The notes under the pieces: generated by a model | The model's database searches: none | Seen by the model: only the letters and a program-made list of their open reading frames with translations | Told to the model about the DNA's origin: nothing | Part shown: positions 20,850 through 31,300 of the stretch, piece by piece | Layout of the letters: every line of letters begins with the position of its first letter | Position numbering within the stretch: the stretch's first letter is position 1 | Assembly: GCA_030280995.1 (NCBI GenBank) | Contig: JASXTE010000001.1 | Coordinates: forward strand, 28,862,606 to 28,926,605 | DNA from: Hemileia vastatrix | Taxonomy: Eukaryota; Basidiomycota; Pucciniomycetes; Pucciniales; Zaghouaniaceae | Direction: 5' to 3' | Length of the DNA stretch: 64,000 bases | Position numbers and translations under genes: made by a program

Positions 20850-23800
20850 ATGTCCAACAATTTGGCAGAAAAAATGGATAACATGCAAGTGGATGAGATA
20901 GAAATTGACTATGATGCTGACACTGTAAGTTCTTCTAAAGTTGGTCATAAAAAATCTTATGCTAACACAAAGAATTCACATACTGCAGGATGTGGAAATG
21001 ACAGGAAATGCAAACAAACCAAACCCCCTTCCCCCAGTACCACAGAAGGAAGTAAAGCCTCTAGTGCCTCAAGAAGGTCTTCCAAAAGGCTTCAAAATAA
21101 AAAAGCTTCCTCTGCCACAACAAATCAGCAACCTATCCAGTCATATAAAAGAGTTGAAGACAGAAAATATGACGTACAAAGCAAAGGTAGACACATTGTG
21201 GGATCAGGTCCAAGAACTCAGGAACCAGATTCAGGCCCAGGCCCCTCCTCAATTGCCTCCCAATCAGCTTCAATTTCAGGCTCAACCTTCACAGCCACCC
21301 AGCTCAACCATCCAAAATCCAAATACTATGGAAGTAGAGCAATGGAAATGGGATTATCTAATGAGTCACTACCAACAGAATGTGCAACACCCGCCTCATC
21401 ATCAGCCTGGCCCATCCAGAACACCCAATTTCCATCCACCTCCTCATCCCTACCAACAAGGCAGGAGAAAGAAGGCCCAAGCACATTCCCAAAACCAGTC
21501 CCAGGGGAAGTTTCCTCCTCTGCCATGGTAAGTAATTTGGTTGATTGTCACTTGGGTATGTTTTCTAATAAATCTTCTTCTGCAGGTAATATTATTGAAC
21601 ATGGTGAAAGAACAGTTAAACCTGTTAAAAGAAAGCTTCCTGTAACTAGTAGCCCTATTGATGTAATTAGCAAATTGTCATTTGATGAACCTTTACATTT
21701 AACTTCTACATCTTTAATTAATCCTTCTCTTGCAATTAAAAATGATTCTGTTCCCCCTGAAATCTATACCTTAATTGAAAAAACTTCTGAGGAAATATTG
21801 AAAGATACCCTTGATTTTAATATTGTGAAAGACAAACATGTGAGAGACGTGTTAATCCATGAAAATGATAGATTAAATAATTTACACTTGCAATGTAAAG
21901 TGAGTTCTTCTGTACAAGATACAGCTTATTTAAAAATCAAAGAAACCTTGAATATTGTTCTTAGTCAACAAAAACAAATAAGAAGTGACCATAGAGCTAT
22001 CTCAGATAGAAATATCAGTCTACATAAGACCTTGAGTGAATTGAAACCCCTTATTGAAGAAAATTATTCATTCAAAAATGAAATAAAATCTCTACAAAAT
22101 GAGTTTAAGAAGCTAAAAAATGATTTCCATGCACTAAGTACCAAACACTCAGTTTCTGAGGACAGAAATGTTCTATCTCTTGCAAAAGTAAATGACCAGA
22201 TGTCTGAAATTCCAAGAATAAGAAACTATGTGTCTGACCTACAGGAAAAGTTCTCAACCTTAACCATCAATAATGAATTAAATGAGATTTCTGCAAATAA
22301 GCTGCATAAAAATAAAGGGAAAAAACCTGAACAAAGTTCATCCTTTCTTCCTCATATTTCAACCATTAAACAAACTGACAATGAGTCTGTAAAATCTTTT
22401 GCTACTAGCAAAAAATCTTGTGATGGTCATGCACCTGCTGTTTCTGTAAATAATGAAATTTCTGAACACCTGGCTAAACTTCAGGACTTATTACTAATGA
22501 ATAATTCAAACCAAAAAGTGGACCATCCCAGTAGTCAGAAAAATTGGCCTAAGTTAGACCAATATCCTACCTTTGATGGTGATTCTTCCTCTGATTGGCA
22601 ACACTTTATCCAGAGAATTGATAATTTAAAGAGATCTTATAAACTACCTGATGAGGAAATTGTTTCTAAGCTAATTTCTTTATTTTCCAATGTAGCCTTG
22701 ATGTGGTATGAATCTGTCCTCTTAGATAACAATCATTATACATGGAATGATTGGAAATCCTTGATTGAGAATCAGTTTGGTGGTTCAAAATTCAGGTTAG
22801 CTCAGCAAAGACTGTATGAGAATACTAGATATGTATCCTCCTCTGTTGAAAAGCCCATTGTTTTTCTGATGAAAATAACTAAAATCCTTAGAGCAATTGA
22901 TCCAAAGATGGATTATGATATTTGGAGAGATAAAATCTTGTATAAATTACCAAATTCTCTTAGGGATTTGATTGTTGCTAGAACTGAGCATGTAAGGGAA
23001 AATTCTTCTTTCATTAATATCTGTAATGAAGTACTACTCAACCATAGATATGAACCAAAGAATTACCTTAGTAAATCTTATAATGATCAGAATAAACCTT
23101 CTATAAAGCTCCCAGAAAAATCTGGTAAACCCTCTGCCCCAGTTGCACCTAAAAAATATGCAACAAATACTTGTTATAAATGTAACAAACCGTGGCAGAA
23201 GGGTCATGTTTGTGACAAGAAAATTCATCTTGTTGAACAAAATGAAGACACTGATGAAATTGAACTTGATGTCAATAATTCTTCCAGTGACTGTGAAAGT
23301 AATATCTCCTATGACAATGAATCTGTTAAAGATGTTTTAATGTTGGAACATGATGTCCATTATTTAAATAATATATCTGAAGATTGTGTATTGAATTTAT
23401 CTTCAGTAGAAAATGCTGAGATAATTAAAGATATTACTAACAATTCTATTCCTATATCCCCTTTAAAGGCACCTGTTATCATTAATGGTAAAAATGTTGA
23501 TGTAGTTCTTGATTCTGGTGCTGGAGGAAGTGTAGTATCTGAAAAAGCTTTGGCTTCAGTGGATAAGGAATATTTGAGTAAATTATTGCCTATAACTTCT
23601 GAAAAATGGAGAGGGTATGGTTCTACCTTATTTCCTATTGGCATATACAAAACCTCTGTATTCTTCAAATATAATGGTGGTTTTGTCAGAGCTATTTGTG
23701 AGTTTGTTGTCATGAAAAATGATAATTTGAGCAATTGGTTTATTATGGGAAATGATATTTTAACCATGTTTGGTGTGAAACTGGACCCAGCAAATAATTG

Positions 23801-26800
23801 CTTTACCTTAGGAATGAATGGGAAAAGAAAATTCAAAATTTCTTCTCCTAAACCTTCTGGGCATTTGTTGAAATCTTGTAACTCACTGACCCAATGTAAA
23901 GGTAGAACAACAACTGAAATGGATGATTTATTACATGAAATAAATACCGCTTCTTTTGGTGATCATTTGACTAATGAACAAAAGGATTCTATTGTTGCCT
24001 CTATTACTTCTTTCCCTATGGCTTTTGCTCATGGTTCTCATGTCTTGGGAATTGTTCAGGAAGAGATGAAAATTACCTTATCCTGTAATTTGAGTGATAT
24101 TCCTCCTTCCCTTAAGAAAAAACCATATCCTGCTTCTCCATCAAAAAGAAAAGATATTGAAGATAATATTGAAACATTATTGAAAATGAATATCATTGAG
24201 AAAGTGGATGTCACCCCCAAATATTGTGTCATCTCCCCAGTCTTGATTTCATATGAAAAAGATAAGGCTAGATTATGTGGAGATTACAGAGCTTTAAATA
24301 CTTATACTGTTGATGATATTTATCCTTTACCCAGAATTAATTCAATACATGCTACCTTGCAAGGTGCAAAATTTATTAGTTGTCTGGATGGTAATAAAGG
24401 TTATCATCAAGTTCCAGTTGAGAAAAATTCTCAAAATTTTTTGCTTATTGCTACTCATATGGGAATATATAAGTATGTTAGGATGCCATTTGGCCCTAAA
24501 AATGCTCCTTCAGTTTTCCAGAAAGTCATGGATAACACTTTCCATCAAGAAATTATTGAAGGTTGGCTCATGGTTTATATTGATGATATTATTGTTTTTT
24601 CTAAAACTTTTGATGAACATATGATTCACTTGAATAGAGTTTTCCAAAAAATGGATGAAATCAATATGACCTTATCTTTAAAAAAGTGTAAATTTGGTTT
24701 TCAATCTTTGAAAGTCCTTGGCCATGTTGTGTCAGGCTTACAAATTTGTGTAGACCATAATAAAGTTGCTGCCATTCAAAATGTTAAAGCACAAACTTCT
24801 GTAAGAGAAATCCAAAGTTTTTTGGGTATGTGTGGCTATTATAGACAATATATTAAAAATTATCAGGTCATAGCCTTGCCTCTTACAAAACTAACCAGAA
24901 AAGATGTTGCTTTTCTCTGGAATAATGACTGTCAGAAAGCTTTTAATACATTGAAAAGTTGCTTAATGACAGCCCCTATATTGGCTCTCCCAGATTTTAA
25001 CAAGCCATTTGTACTTTATACAGATGCTAGCTTTATTGGTCTGGGTGCTGCCCTTCACCAAAAGCAAATTATTAATGATAAATCCTCAGAGGTTGTAATT
25101 TGTTATATTTCAAGAACCTTAAGGAATAGTGAATTGAAATATGGTGCCACTCAATTGGAGTGCTTAGCAGTTGTTTGGGCTCTTGAGAAACTTCATTACT
25201 ACTTGGATGACCAAAAATTTGAGTTGGTAACTGACTGTAGTGCTGTGAAATCTCTCTTAAACCTCAAAACACCTAACAGACATATGTTCAGGTGGCAACT
25301 TGCTGTTCAGGAATACAGAGGAAGGATGACTATTATCCACAGAGCTGGAAATGTTCACTCTAATGTTGATATGCTCTCCAGATTGCCTCTGCCAAATAAT
25401 GACTCCAATCCTGCTTATGTACCTGAGGATGACACTGTTCATATACATGGTATATTTATAGTTGATATGGAAGAAGAGTTATTACAGCTAATACTGGATT
25501 CATATGATAAAGATTCTGACTTAAATAAATTAGTTACTATTTTGAATGATCCTAAGAATGCTTCAATTCAATCATTAATAAAAACTCTTCCTGCAAAGTA
25601 CCAAAATGCTTTAAATAAAGGAAAGTTTTCTATTGAAGATGGTTATATATATTATAGAAGGAAGCTTACCAATGTAATTGTTATTCCTCCTTCAATGAAA
25701 GAAACTATCCTTAAACTTTGTCATGATGACATATTAGCTGGTCATTTTGATCTTGAAAAAACGTTGATTAGAATCAAAAACACTGCATGGTGGGCTAATA
25801 TGTCTGAAGACACAAAATTATATGTTGAATCTTGTGATTCCTGCCAAAAATCTAAAAGGTTAACAGGTAAAAGGGCAGGGTTATTACAACATATTGAAGC
25901 ACCTAGTGCTCCCTGGCAAATCATTAATATGGATTTTGTCACTGGTCTTCCTGTTGCAGGTAAAGACAGCTTTAACTCTTGTTGGGTAATAGTGGATAGA
26001 TTCACGAAAATGTGCAAATTTATTCCAACCCACAAAGATGTATCCACCAAAGAATTAGCTTTCTTATGGTGGTCTTACATGTTTAATATTATTGGTTTTC
26101 CAAAAGCCATTATCTCTGATAGGGATCCAAAATTCACTTCTGAGTTTTGGACCTCTTTGATGGATATTTGTGGCTGTGAGTTAAAATTGTCTACAGCTCA
26201 TCATCCTCAGACTGATGGTCTAGCTGAAAGAATGATTCAAACTCTGGAAGATATGATTAGAAGGTATTGTGCCTTTGGTTTAGAATATAAAGACAATGAC
26301 AGATTTACTCATGATTGGGTCACTCTTTTGCCTGGTCTTGAATTTGCATATAATAGCACTGTTCATTCTGTCACTGAGAAAAAGCCTTTTGAGCTTTGGT
26401 TAGGTTATGTCCCAAACACTCCTGCTCAGATTTTCAATAATAAATTACCTAAGTTGGAACTGCACCCTGGTGTAAAATCTTTTATGCAAATGCAACAGCT
26501 CTGCAGAAAACATGCTCAATGTTGTATTGATAAAGCATTTGAATATGAAAAGAAAAGATGGGATAAATCCCGTAAAGAATACACATTTAACAAGGGTGAT
26601 GAAGTGTTGATCTCTACTGTCCATTTCAATTTACAAGGTAACCACAAATTAAAAGATCCTTTTGTAGGACCATTTGTTGTTAAAAGAATGGTTGGTGATA
26701 ATGCAGTAGAAGTTGTATTGTATTCTCCATATGATAGGAAACATCCTGTCTTTCCCATTTCTTTACTTAAACCTTATACTTCCAACAGTGACTTATTTCC

Positions 26801-27017
26801 AAAAAGAAGAGGAAGACCTAAGAAGAACCCTCAGGAAGTCACAGAAACAGCAGGAATTGATAAAATTCTCAATGATAGAATTATCACTTCTGAAAGAGGT
26901 ACTGAATATTTATTGAGATATAAGAACAAATCATCTGAACATGATGCATGGATACCTGGCAAAGAAATTTCAAATCTGCCTGCTCTGTTGAAAAAATACA
27001 GAAAGAAAAAATCTTAG
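20850..27017 (+). CDS. Gag-Pol polyprotein of element A
   Basis: One 2055-residue frame encodes the structural and enzymatic proteins of a chromovirus-like Ty3/gypsy element. Residues 1-230 are low-complexity and overlap a second frame. 330-480 is coiled coil. 570-720 is a retrotransposon capsid domain (NWPKLDQYPTFDGD, DWQHFIQRIDNL). The zinc knuckle CYKCNKPWQKGHVC is near 773 and the protease active site VVLDSGAGGS near 888. Reverse transcriptase has MVYIDDIIVFSK near 1243 and RNase H has VLYTDASFIGLGAAL near 1391. Integrase has its HHCC finger near 1625-1665 and D, D, E near 1694, 1756 and 1792. A chromodomain-like tail (TEYLLRYKNKSSEHDAWIP) is near 2019. No separate gag stop or frameshift is present. 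ATG at 20850 is the first in the frame and lies about 20 bases after an in-frame stop. Unspliced RNA is needed for this product. Confidence 0.95.
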   Translation: MSNNLAEKMDNMQVDEIEIDYDADTVSSSKVGHKKSYANTKNSHTAGCGNDRKCKQTKPPSPSTTEGSKASSASRRSSKRLQNKKASSATTNQQPIQSYKRVEDRKYDVQSKGRHIVGSGPRTQEPDSGPGPSSIASQSASISGSTFTATQLNHPKSKYYGSRAMEMGLSNESLPTECATPASSSAWPIQNTQFPSTSSSLPTRQEKEGPSTFPKPVPGEVSSSAMVSNLVDCHLGMFSNKSSSAGNIIEHGERTVKPVKRKLPVTSSPIDVISKLSFDEPLHLTSTSLINPSLAIKNDSVPPEIYTLIEKTSEEILKDTLDFNIVKDKHVRDVLIHENDRLNNLHLQCKVSSSVQDTAYLKIKETLNIVLSQQKQIRSDHRAISDRNISLHKTLSELKPLIEENYSFKNEIKSLQNEFKKLKNDFHALSTKHSVSEDRNVLSLAKVNDQMSEIPRIRNYVSDLQEKFSTLTINNELNEISANKLHKNKGKKPEQSSSFLPHISTIKQTDNESVKSFATSKKSCDGHAPAVSVNNEISEHLAKLQDLLLMNNSNQKVDHPSSQKNWPKLDQYPTFDGDSSSDWQHFIQRIDNLKRSYKLPDEEIVSKLISLFSNVALMWYESVLLDNNHYTWNDWKSLIENQFGGSKFRLAQQRLYENTRYVSSSVEKPIVFLMKITKILRAIDPKMDYDIWRDKILYKLPNSLRDLIVARTEHVRENSSFINICNEVLLNHRYEPKNYLSKSYNDQNKPSIKLPEKSGKPSAPVAPKKYATNTCYKCNKPWQKGHVCDKKIHLVEQNEDTDEIELDVNNSSSDCESNISYDNESVKDVLMLEHDVHYLNNISEDCVLNLSSVENAEIIKDITNNSIPISPLKAPVIINGKNVDVVLDSGAGGSVVSEKALASVDKEYLSKLLPITSEKWRGYGSTLFPIGIYKTSVFFKYNGGFVRAICEFVVMKNDNLSNWFIMGNDILTMFGVKLDPANNCFTLGMNGKRKFKISSPKPSGHLLKSCNSLTQCKGRTTTEMDDLLHEINTASFGDHLTNEQKDSIVASITSFPMAFAHGSHVLGIVQEEMKITLSCNLSDIPPSLKKKPYPASPSKRKDIEDNIETLLKMNIIEKVDVTPKYCVISPVLISYEKDKARLCGDYRALNTYTVDDIYPLPRINSIHATLQGAKFISCLDGNKGYHQVPVEKNSQNFLLIATHMGIYKYVRMPFGPKNAPSVFQKVMDNTFHQEIIEGWLMVYIDDIIVFSKTFDEHMIHLNRVFQKMDEINMTLSLKKCKFGFQSLKVLGHVVSGLQICVDHNKVAAIQNVKAQTSVREIQSFLGMCGYYRQYIKNYQVIALPLTKLTRKDVAFLWNNDCQKAFNTLKSCLMTAPILALPDFNKPFVLYTDASFIGLGAALHQKQIINDKSSEVVICYISRTLRNSELKYGATQLECLAVVWALEKLHYYLDDQKFELVTDCSAVKSLLNLKTPNRHMFRWQLAVQEYRGRMTIIHRAGNVHSNVDMLSRLPLPNNDSNPAYVPEDDTVHIHGIFIVDMEEELLQLILDSYDKDSDLNKLVTILNDPKNASIQSLIKTLPAKYQNALNKGKFSIEDGYIYYRRKLTNVIVIPPSMKETILKLCHDDILAGHFDLEKTLIRIKNTAWWANMSEDTKLYVESCDSCQKSKRLTGKRAGLLQHIEAPSAPWQIINMDFVTGLPVAGKDSFNSCWVIVDRFTKMCKFIPTHKDVSTKELAFLWWSYMFNIIGFPKAIISDRDPKFTSEFWTSLMDICGCELKLSTAHHPQTDGLAERMIQTLEDMIRRYCAFGLEYKDNDRFTHDWVTLLPGLEFAYNSTVHSVTEKKPFELWLGYVPNTPAQIFNNKLPKLELHPGVKSFMQMQQLCRKHAQCCIDKAFEYEKKRWDKSRKEYTFNKGDEVLISTVHFNLQGNHKLKDPFVGPFVVKRMVGDNAVEVVLYSPYDRKHPVFPISLLKPYTSNSDLFPKRRGRPKKNPQEVTETAGIDKILNDRIITSERGTEYLLRYKNKSSEHDAWIPGKEISNLPALLKKYRKKKS
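20925..20988 (+). other. Frame-switching intron of element A
   Basis: GTAAGT donor at 20925, branch-like TGCTAAC at about 20959-20965 and ACTGCAG acceptor ending at 20988 give a 64-nt intron of textbook fungal form. Exon 1 is 25 complete codons (20850-20924). Because 64 equals 1 modulo 3, splicing moves translation from the Gag-Pol frame into the overlapping frame at 20989. Unspliced, the intron has no stop and is read through as part of Gag-Pol. The equivalent introns of C, D and E have the same length class. Confidence 0.75.
20989..21531 (+). CDS. Overprinted coiled-coil protein of element A (spliced product, exon 2)
   Basis: After splicing, the 25 N-terminal residues shared with Gag-Pol are followed by 180 residues from this frame, starting D-V-E-M and ending PPLPW-stop (TAA 21529-21531), 205 residues in all. 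Visible parts are a Pro/Lys-rich segment, a conserved FKIKKLPLPQQISNL, a probable coiled coil of about 40 residues, a Gln/Pro-rich linker, the motif VEQWKWDYL, and a Pro/His then basic C-terminus (HPYQQGRRKK). C has DKWKWDWF, HPYKGKKRQK and terminal PW. E has HPFKGRKK and terminal PW. The family is unknown to me. It could be an accessory Gag, a nucleic-acid-binding factor or a regulator. Coding status rests on conservation and splice signals, not on RNA data. Confidence 0.65.
   Translation, partial: DVEMTGNANKPNPLPPVPQKEVKPLVPQEGLPKGFKIKKLPLPQQISNLSSHIKELKTENMTYKAKVDTLWDQVQELRNQIQAQAPPQLPPNQLQFQAQPSQPPSSTIQNPNTMEVEQWKWDYLMSHYQQNVQHPPHHQPGPSRTPNFHPPPHPYQQGRRKKAQAHSQNQSQGKFPPLPW
21528..21585 (+). 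other. Possible second intron in element A
   Basis: GTAAGT donor, TTCTAATAA branch-like site and CTTCTTCTGCAG acceptor bound 58 nt. It begins inside the terminal Trp codon of the overprinted frame. Splicing regenerates a Trp codon followed at once by TAA, so the small protein ends at the same residue either way. Splicing would break the Gag-Pol frame. The donor is conserved in C but I see no matching acceptor there. Confidence 0.4.
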
Positions 27018-27041
27018 AATTTTTTTTATTGTTTTTTTTTA

Positions 27042-27052
27042 GAGTGAGGGAG
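27042..27052 (+). other. Polypurine tract of element A
   Basis: GAGTGAGGGAG directly before the 3' LTR, identical to that of F. It is preceded by a T-rich run (27021-27040), a common arrangement for plus-strand priming sites. Confidence 0.85.
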
Positions 27053-28305
27053 TGTCAGCCAGGCTATTCCAGGAGTCCAGTAAATGATATATAAATTATA
27101 AAACCTTAAAGAGTGGGTAAGACTTGTATTTAATGAATATAACTTAATATTTTATTGCATAGTGAAATTATATAAGAGTTTTATTATATACAAGTGTTAC
27201 ATTAAATTTATGGGTTATATATATTTTTATATATACAATTAAATTAAGCATAATATAATATATTCTACAAATAATGGCGCATTTTTATGTATTTAATAAT
27301 TATAAATTTATATTTAATTAATTAAAAAACATATATGATAATTATAAGTGTAAAATTGACTTATAATATAATTAAATTAATTATTTAAATTTATATAATA
27401 AATAACATCTTTCATATAGTATTAAACAATAATTAATGGCGCTTCTTTTGACCCTTAAATTGTGTCAGGAAGAAAATCAAATAAATTATAATACTTATTT
27501 TATAAAATAGTATTATAAATTCTCAAATTAAATTAATTAATTGTTTCAGTTAAACTAGTTATTAAATTACATAGTGAAAACAATTAATAAATATTAATTT
27601 ACACTGAATTAAAATGATTGCATGCCTTGTTACGTCAAAACATGTTATTTGTTTCACTTAGAAATGCTGAAAACAGATTTTAATACTTGTTTTGATTTGT
27701 TTTTCCCATAGTTCTTAGATCACAGGGTTGTTTAGTTACTCATTATTTTGTATTAACTGATTTGGGAAATTTGGGATGGGAATTTTATATTCTTAATTGG
27801 GGTTCTTATTATTTTTCGTATAATTTTCTCTTAATTACTATGTTACAAATGTCTTCTTTTATCTTCTTGTTTTACTTCATTACTATTTTGTATATAGTCA
27901 CTTGTAGCGCTTCAGAGGACCCATTGCCTATAAAAGGGCCTTGGATAATCCCCTGTAGAGGTATCACTTATTACACACTCAACAATTTAAAAATAAATTT
28001 ATTACGCTTATTATTATTTTTATTAGTATTAAATTCTAATTAAAAATTCTAAATAACAATTTAAAGGTTGCCTTAAGTCTGATAGTAATTATAGTGTTTG
28101 CCGCGCAGAACCCTTACTTAAATAATATTAATATTAATAAAACCAATTTGTTGTCACCTCTCAAATCACTCGTCGTTGCTTTCTCTCAAATAAATTAAAT
28201 AATTTCAATTGTTTTTATTTCTTTTATTTCTAAACTACTATCTCCTTCTTGTCCTCCTCTCTTTTCTTCCCTCTTCTCTTATATCTTCTAGACGACTGAC
28301 CGACA
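27053..28305 (+). repeat. 3' LTR of element A
   Basis: 1253 bp, TGTCAGCC to GACCGACA, almost identical to 18909-20161. Its TATAAAA copy lies at 27929-27935. GTAAC follows directly and is the target duplication. Confidence 0.95.
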
Positions 28306-28310
28306 GTAAC

Positions 28311-31300
28311 ATTGGAAAAAAGAAAGTGTGACTTGATAAACTCAAACTGGGACAGGATGGAAAACCAGAATATTGTAAGTTTAAACAGGCATCCCCAGCC
28401 AGGTCCTTCAAGACCTCCTCCTAAACCAGTGAGCCATCACCATCCCTTCAAGGGAAGGAAAAAGCTAAAATGAAATATGCCTCAAAAACCCTGGTAAGCA
28501 CTCCTCCATATAAACTAAATGGTTCAAATACTGATAAAATTTACTGAGGTGAGAGTGATATTAATAAGTAAACAGTCTAATATGATTGAAAATCATTTGA
28601 GCATCAAATTATAATTACTTTTGATTATGGTTTCTCTTTATCTTTTAATAATCATGTTGCTTTATTATCAAATGAAGATTCAAGTATTTAAGTTAAAATT
28701 TCACATGAAATATCAAAAATAATTGGTTATGCTTATGATAAACTTGAGAGTAATACATTAGATGTAAGTTGGATAATCAAACATAGAATGAATAATTTAA
28801 TTCAGAACTTTGGCAAAAGATTGAATCAATTAGAAATTTCTCATGAGTTGAGTATTTAAATCAATGACAATTTTTTCAAAATTCTAAAAAATAAAATCTA
28901 TCAAAAAATAAAAGAAACTGTTGATGAAATTAATTAACAATTTTCCTTGTAAAAGTGAAAATTAGACTTTTAAAGATAAAATTTTTAATATGAACAAAGA
29001 AATAAATTCTATGAAAAATCAAATGGCTTCTTTTAATGAAAAATTAAAAATGAAAAAACCAAGACAAACTTTGTCAATTCATAATATGAATGAGAAATTA
29101 TCTGAAACCCAATGATGAGAGAAAAAATATAGAGATTAGAATAAAGCAATGTAAATTTGTCTTATAAATTGACCTATATGAACAATGAAAATATTAAAAT
29201 TGAGTCTTCAAAAATGAAACTAAGGGAAATAAAACTTGATAATGTTTCAGAAGAAAAATTACCAGAGGAGCTTTCCCAAATTTATTTAAAGGAAGAATTA
29301 TCTGAATATATTCAGAAAATTTCATAATTTTTAAATAATGATAAAATTAAGAAAAAATATGACTTCACCAATCATCAAAAGAATTGGCCAAAACTGTCTC
29401 AATATCCTACTTTTGATGGTGATGCAGCTTCAGAATGGCAAAATTTTATTCAAAGAATTGATAATTTAAAATTATTGTACAAACTAATAGATGAAGAAAT
29501 TACTTAAAAATTAATTTCTTTATATACCAATGTTGCATTGACGTGGTATGAATAATTTCTTATGGATAACATAGAATACCCCTGGGTAAAATGGAAAAAC
29601 TAATTGAAAACAGTTTGGTGGTCCAAAATTTAGATTAGCCCAACTGAGATTATATGAAGAGAGTAAGTATTATTCTAAATCATATACAAAACCTACAGTT
29701 TTCTTAATGAAACTAACAAAAATATTAAAAGAAATGGATCCAAAAATATATTTTGAATTATGGAAGGAAAGAATATTGTTTAAGCTGGAAAATTCATTGA
29801 GAGAATTAAAAATAGCTTTTTCTGAAAGTACTTTTAACACTTCAACTTCTATTAATATTTTTAATGATGTTTTATTAAACCACAGATATGAACCGAAGAA
29901 TGGTGTAAAAAGTATAATAGTCAAAGTGATAACCAGAAATCTTGAAATAAGATCTCTGATAAATTGGTTAAAGCTTCTTCCCTAATTGCTCCTAAAAGTT
30001 ACAATACAAAATTTGTTTAAAATGTGAAAAAGAATGGCAAAAGGGTCATGTTTGTGATAGAAAGATATATCATGTAGAACAAACTGAACCAGAAGATAAT
30101 AAAGAATCAGATGCTTCCTCAAACGTTTAAAGTGATATTTCTTATGATCAAAAAAAGTATTTTATTTTAGCAACAGATATCCAAAGTGATAATAAAGAGT
30201 TTCCAATATTGGAAAGAATGTTGTCTAATGTTGAGGATGCTAAATTCATAACAGATTTCACTGATAATGCTGTAAATATTACTCCCATGAAAGTTCCTGT
30301 TTTAATAAATGGTGTAAACACTGAAGTTATGTTAGATTCAGGGACTGGAGAAAGTGTTGGTTTTTATCAGCTTTAAAGAAAATTAATAATTATTTTAGTG
30401 ATAAACTACAAACTGTTTCTTCATGAAATTGGAGAGGATATGGTTCAATTTTAAAACATGTAGGAAAATACTCTGCTTCAGTTTTCTTTAAAAATACTCC
30501 TGGGTATGTTAGAGAAGTTTGTATATCTATTTTAATGAAAAATGATAATATGAGTTATTGGTTTATTATGTGAAATGATATTCCAACAAAATATGTAATA
30601 AAATTGGCTTTAGAAAATCAATGCTTTACTATGGGAAATAATGGTAAAAGAAAATTTAAAGTATTATCTTCTGTACCAAAAAATTCATCTCTTTTTAATA
30701 CGTTTCACAATTTAATCCAATTAAAAGGAAGGAATTCTGAAGAAGTAAGTGCTCTTCAATAGAAATTAATAATGCTTATTTTGGGGAACAATTGAATGAA
30801 TTGGAAAAAGAAAAAAATTATATATCTAGTAAAATCTTTTTCAATGGATTTTGAACATGGAATTCATGAGTTAGTATTGGTTGAGAATGAAATTAAACTA
30901 AAACTAACATGTAACTTGAAAGAGATTCCACCTGGATTTATAAATAAGTCTTATCCTTTTTCTCCTACAAAAAGGAAAGATATTGAAGATAGCATTAAAA
31001 CTCTTTTGAATATGATGATAATTGAAAAGGTAGATGTTACTCAAAAGTATTGTGTAATTTTACCAGTGCTAATATCTTATGAAAAAGATAAAGCTAGATT
31101 GTGTGGAAATTACAGAGCTTTAAATACCTATACAGTTGATGATATTTATCCTTTACCAAGAATAAATTCTATACATGCAACTTTGCAAGGAGAAAAGTAT
31201 ATCAGCTGTCTAGATGTAAATAAAGGTTATTATCAAATTATTGTTGAGAACTCATTACAAAAGTTTGCTTTGATTTCTACTCATATGGGAATTAATAAAT

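Larger units (their letters stand above)
18909..28305 (+). mobile_element. Element A: complete young Ty3/gypsy retrotransposon
   Basis: A 9397-bp element has two 1253-bp LTRs that differ, by my reading, at one base (G at 19536, T at 27680). It has TG...CA ends, a 5-bp target duplication GTAAC (18904-18908 and 28306-28310), a polypurine tract and one uninterrupted 2055-codon Gag-Pol frame. Near-identical LTRs and an intact ORF imply very recent insertion and likely activity. It landed inside the first ORF of the older element E. It carries the frame-switching intron described below. Confidence 0.95.
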
